In this document: piece after piece, positions 4,454 to 6,672 of the stretch
Position numbering within the stretch: the first letter of the stretch is position 1
Layout: every line of letters starts with the position of its first letter
Source of the DNA: JAVZLQ01 sp049700035
Lineage (GTDB): Archaea > Thermoproteota > Bathyarchaeia > Bathyarchaeales > Bathycorpusculaceae
Length of the DNA: 6,672 bases
Reading direction: 5' to 3'
Assembly: GCA_049700035.1 (NCBI GenBank)
Contig: JBNAWC010000058.1
Coordinates: forward strand, 1-6,672
The notes under the pieces: model-generated
Seen by the model: only the letters and a program-made list of their open reading frames with translations
Told to the model about the DNA's origin: nothing
The model's database searches: none
Program-made: the position numbers and the translations under genes

Positions 4454-6672
4454 ATGGTGATGGTGGTGAAGAGTCAGAATGCAGAGTTTTCAAACATTGG
4501 CGAGTCTTCGAGCTGGGCTATTCCAAGCGTTGAGGATACTTTAACTCTGCCAGTTGAGGAGCTTTTTAAACGTTTAAACACGTCTTTGTCTGGGCTTTCT
4601 TCAGAAGATGTGGAAGAGCGCCTTAAGGCATTTGGCTATAACGAGCTTGTTAAGAAAAAGAAGAGAGCAGCCATCGTTGATTTTCTCTCTCATTTCAAAA
4701 GTCCGTTAATAATTATTCTTCTTGTTGCTGGGTTGATTTCAGGCTTTTCTGGAGAGGTTGTGAACGCCACTATAATATTCGTTATAGTGACTTTTAGCGT
4801 TGTCTTGGACTTTTATCAAGAGTCTAAGGCTGAAAGGGCAGCTGAAATGTTGAAGCAGAGGGTGGCGACGACAGCCACTGTTTTGAGGGATGGAGTAAAA
4901 CGGGAAGTTAGGCTTGCGGAGATTGTTCCTGGAGACATAATATTCATTTCAGCTGGCGATATTGTGCCTGCAGATGCCCGTGTTATAAGTGCAAAGGACT
5001 TGTTCGTGAACCAGTCTGCTTTGACTGGTGAGTCTTTTCCAGTTGAGAAGACAGGCTTGTCATTGAAGTCTTATGACCCTTCGATAACGGAGTGGAGCAA
5101 TTATCTTTTTATGGGGACTTCGGTTGTGAGCGGGACGGCGACGGCTGTTGTTGTGAAAACTGGGAGTTTAACGGAGTATGGAAAAATTGCGAAGAGACTT
5201 GTGGAAAGAGAGGCTGAGACGGAGTTTCAGAGGGGCATTCGAAGTTTTGGTTACATGATAATGCAGATGACATTTTTGCTGGTCATATTTGTGTTTCTCA
5301 TTAACGCCCTCTACATGCGCAGCCTTTTGGATTCGCTTCTCTTTGCAGTGGCTTTGGCTGTAGGCTTAACGCCAGAACTCTTGCCGATGATAATTTCAAT
5401 TAATCTTTCTAAAGGTGCCATGGCGATGGCTAAAAGGGGCGTTATTGTAAAACGGTTAGCCTCCATACAGAATTTTGGGAGTATGGATGTTTTATGCACT
5501 GATAAAACTGGAACCTTGACGGAGAACCGGATAAAGCTTGTGCTTCACGTTGACCTTAATGGTGAGGAAAGCGAGAAAGTTTTGCTTTATTCCTACCTTA
5601 ACAGTTACTTCCAAACAGGATTGAAAAACCCCATTGACGAGGCAATATTGAATTTTAGAAATGTGGAAGTTAAGGATTACCGGAAAATTGACGAGGTGCC
5701 ATTTGACTTTGTACGCAAACGCTTATCGGTTGTGGTTGAATATCAAAATCAGCGTTTTATGATTACTAAGGGCGCTCCTGAAGAAATTGCTAAAGTCTGC
5801 ACTTATTATGAGGTTGGAGAGGTTATAGCTGACATAACCGACGAGATGCGTAGAAAAATCGAGCAAAAATATGTTGAGCTTAGCGCTGAAGGCTATAGAG
5901 TTTTAGGCGTGGCTTACAAGCGCCTAAAAGAAGACAAGTCCGTGTATGCTGCGGATGACGAAAGGGAAATGGTGTTTTTGGGTTTTGTTGCCTTTCTTGA
6001 CCCGCCTAAAGAGACCGCTAAGGAGTCGCTTCAGCTTTTGAAAAATGCTGGTGTGGAGTTGAAGATTCTCACAGGCGACAACGAACTTGTGACTAGAAAG
6101 GTTTGCGAGTACTTGGGCTTGGAAATAAAGGGGATTGTAACGGGAAGCGAAATTGCACAAATGCATTATGATGCTCTTGCAAGGGTTGTTGAGGAGGCAA
6201 ACGTTTTCTGCAGAGTGACGCCAGCACAGAAAGGCCGAATAATAAACGCTTTGAGGAATAACGGTCACGTCGTGGGGTTTTTGGGCGACGGGATAAATGA
6301 TGCACCATCGCTTAGGAGCGCAGACGTCGGTATATCTGTGAACAACGCTGTGGATGTTGCAAAGGAATCCGCGGACATAATTCTTTTGCAGAACGACTTA
6401 ACGGTGCTTCACTACGGTGTCTTGGAGGGCAGAAAAACCTTCGGCAACACAATGAAGTATATTATGATGGGTGTGAGTTCAAACTTTGGAAACATGTTCA
6501 GCGTTGCGGGTGCTTCACTGTTTTTGCATTTTCTACCCATGTTGCCCATACAAATTCTCCTCAACAACCTCCTCTATGATTTTTCACAGTCAACAATACC
6601 TGCGGATGAGGTTGACCAAGAGTATATTGAAAAGCCCAAAAGGTGGGACATACATTTCATTAGAAGGTTTAT
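4454..6672 (+). CDS. mgtA: Magnesium-transporting P-type ATPase (P3B), 3' end beyond window
   Basis: Membrane ATPase of the MgtA/MgtB family, which imports Mg2+ at the cost of ATP. About 739 of roughly 900 residues are visible. In order: a cytosolic N-terminus with the FGYNEL motif; TM1-2 (about 78-115); the actuator domain with TGES (191-194); TM3-4 with the PELLP motif (307-311) typical of this branch; the phosphorylation site DKTGT (D350); nucleotide-binding KGAPE (439-443); TGDN (540-543); and GDGINDAP (D612, D616). The start of TM5-6 follows, with LLYDFSQSTIPADEVD, whose form is diagnostic of MgtA rather than Ca2+ or Na+/K+ pumps. TM7-10 lie outside the window. The frame is open to a stop at 4418. 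ATG 4454 is used here, but 4460 or GTG 4436 could serve. No N-terminal heavy-metal-binding domain is seen. Confidence 0.95.
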   Translation, partial: MVMVVKSQNAEFSNIGESSSWAIPSVEDTLTLPVEELFKRLNTSLSGLSSEDVEERLKAFGYNELVKKKKRAAIVDFLSHFKSPLIIILLVAGLISGFSGEVVNATIIFVIVTFSVVLDFYQESKAERAAEMLKQRVATTATVLRDGVKREVRLAEIVPGDIIFISAGDIVPADARVISAKDLFVNQSALTGESFPVEKTGLSLKSYDPSITEWSNYLFMGTSVVSGTATAVVVKTGSLTEYGKIAKRLVEREAETEFQRGIRSFGYMIMQMTFLLVIFVFLINALYMRSLLDSLLFAVALAVGLTPELLPMIISINLSKGAMAMAKRGVIVKRLASIQNFGSMDVLCTDKTGTLTENRIKLVLHVDLNGEESEKVLLYSYLNSYFQTGLKNPIDEAILNFRNVEVKDYRKIDEVPFDFVRKRLSVVVEYQNQRFMITKGAPEEIAKVCTYYEVGEVIADITDEMRRKIEQKYVELSAEGYRVLGVAYKRLKEDKSVYAADDEREMVFLGFVAFLDPPKETAKESLQLLKNAGVELKILTGDNELVTRKVCEYLGLEIKGIVTGSEIAQMHYDALARVVEEANVFCRVTPAQKGRIINALRNNGHVVGFLGDGINDAPSLRSADVGISVNNAVDVAKESADIILLQNDLTVLHYGVLEGRKTFGNTMKYIMMGVSSNFGNMFSVAGASLFLHFLPMLPIQILLNNLLYDFSQSTIPADEVDQEYIEKPKRWDIHFIRRF

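Noticed and set aside
5924..6308. Minus-strand ORFs of 71-114 codons inside mgtA
   Set aside because: They lie opposite the conserved nucleotide-binding and hinge region of the ATPase and show no independent coding signal.
1..6672. Genomic island or mobile element associated with the tRNA genes
   Set aside because: No integrase, direct repeat of a tRNA 3' end, transposase or phage gene is visible; most of the content is housekeeping genes.

Overview
The window looks like a chromosomal segment from an uncultured archaeon, most likely of the TACK group (Bathyarchaeia-like). That lineage is inference. The archaeal signs are visible: a tRNA gene with a bulge-helix-bulge-type intron after position 37, A-box promoters of the TTTATAAG/CTTAAATA type 35-40 nt upstream of start codons, and GGTGA-type ribosome binding sites. 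No insertion sequence, phage gene, CRISPR array or attachment site is visible.

Layout. Positions 1-51 are the 3' part of tRNA-Asn(GTT) on the plus strand. Positions 172-263 are a complete tRNA-Ala(GGC) on the minus strand, with a 14-nt intron and an encoded CCA. Next, on the minus strand, is a divergent glutamine synthetase family gene (308-1765). A short intergenic region with a TATA sequence usable in both directions (about 1879-1888) separates it from a plus-strand gene for an unrecognised 184-residue coiled-coil protein (1923-2477).

From 2478 to 2900 the DNA is dense in signals: a strong TATA box, a stretch able to fold into a closed RNA (10-bp terminal helix at 2555-2564/2676-2685 with nested helices), then a good GGTGA ribosome binding site in front of a 48-codon gene (2701-2847). 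That small protein faintly resembles the N-terminal helices of GatC. A separate promoter then drives cysS (2900-4342), cysteinyl-tRNA synthetase. The last gene, mgtA (about 4454 to beyond 6672), encodes a P3B-type magnesium-transporting ATPase. It is cut by the window edge after about 739 residues, between transmembrane helices 6 and 7.

The region mixes translation functions (two tRNAs, CysRS, perhaps a GatC-like protein) with nitrogen assimilation and magnesium uptake. The genes appear to be mostly separate transcription units rather than one operon. The best candidate for something undescribed is the structured leader or small RNA at 2548-2700 with the mini-gene it precedes. The divergent glutamine synthetase and the repeat-rich mgtA start are also worth a look.
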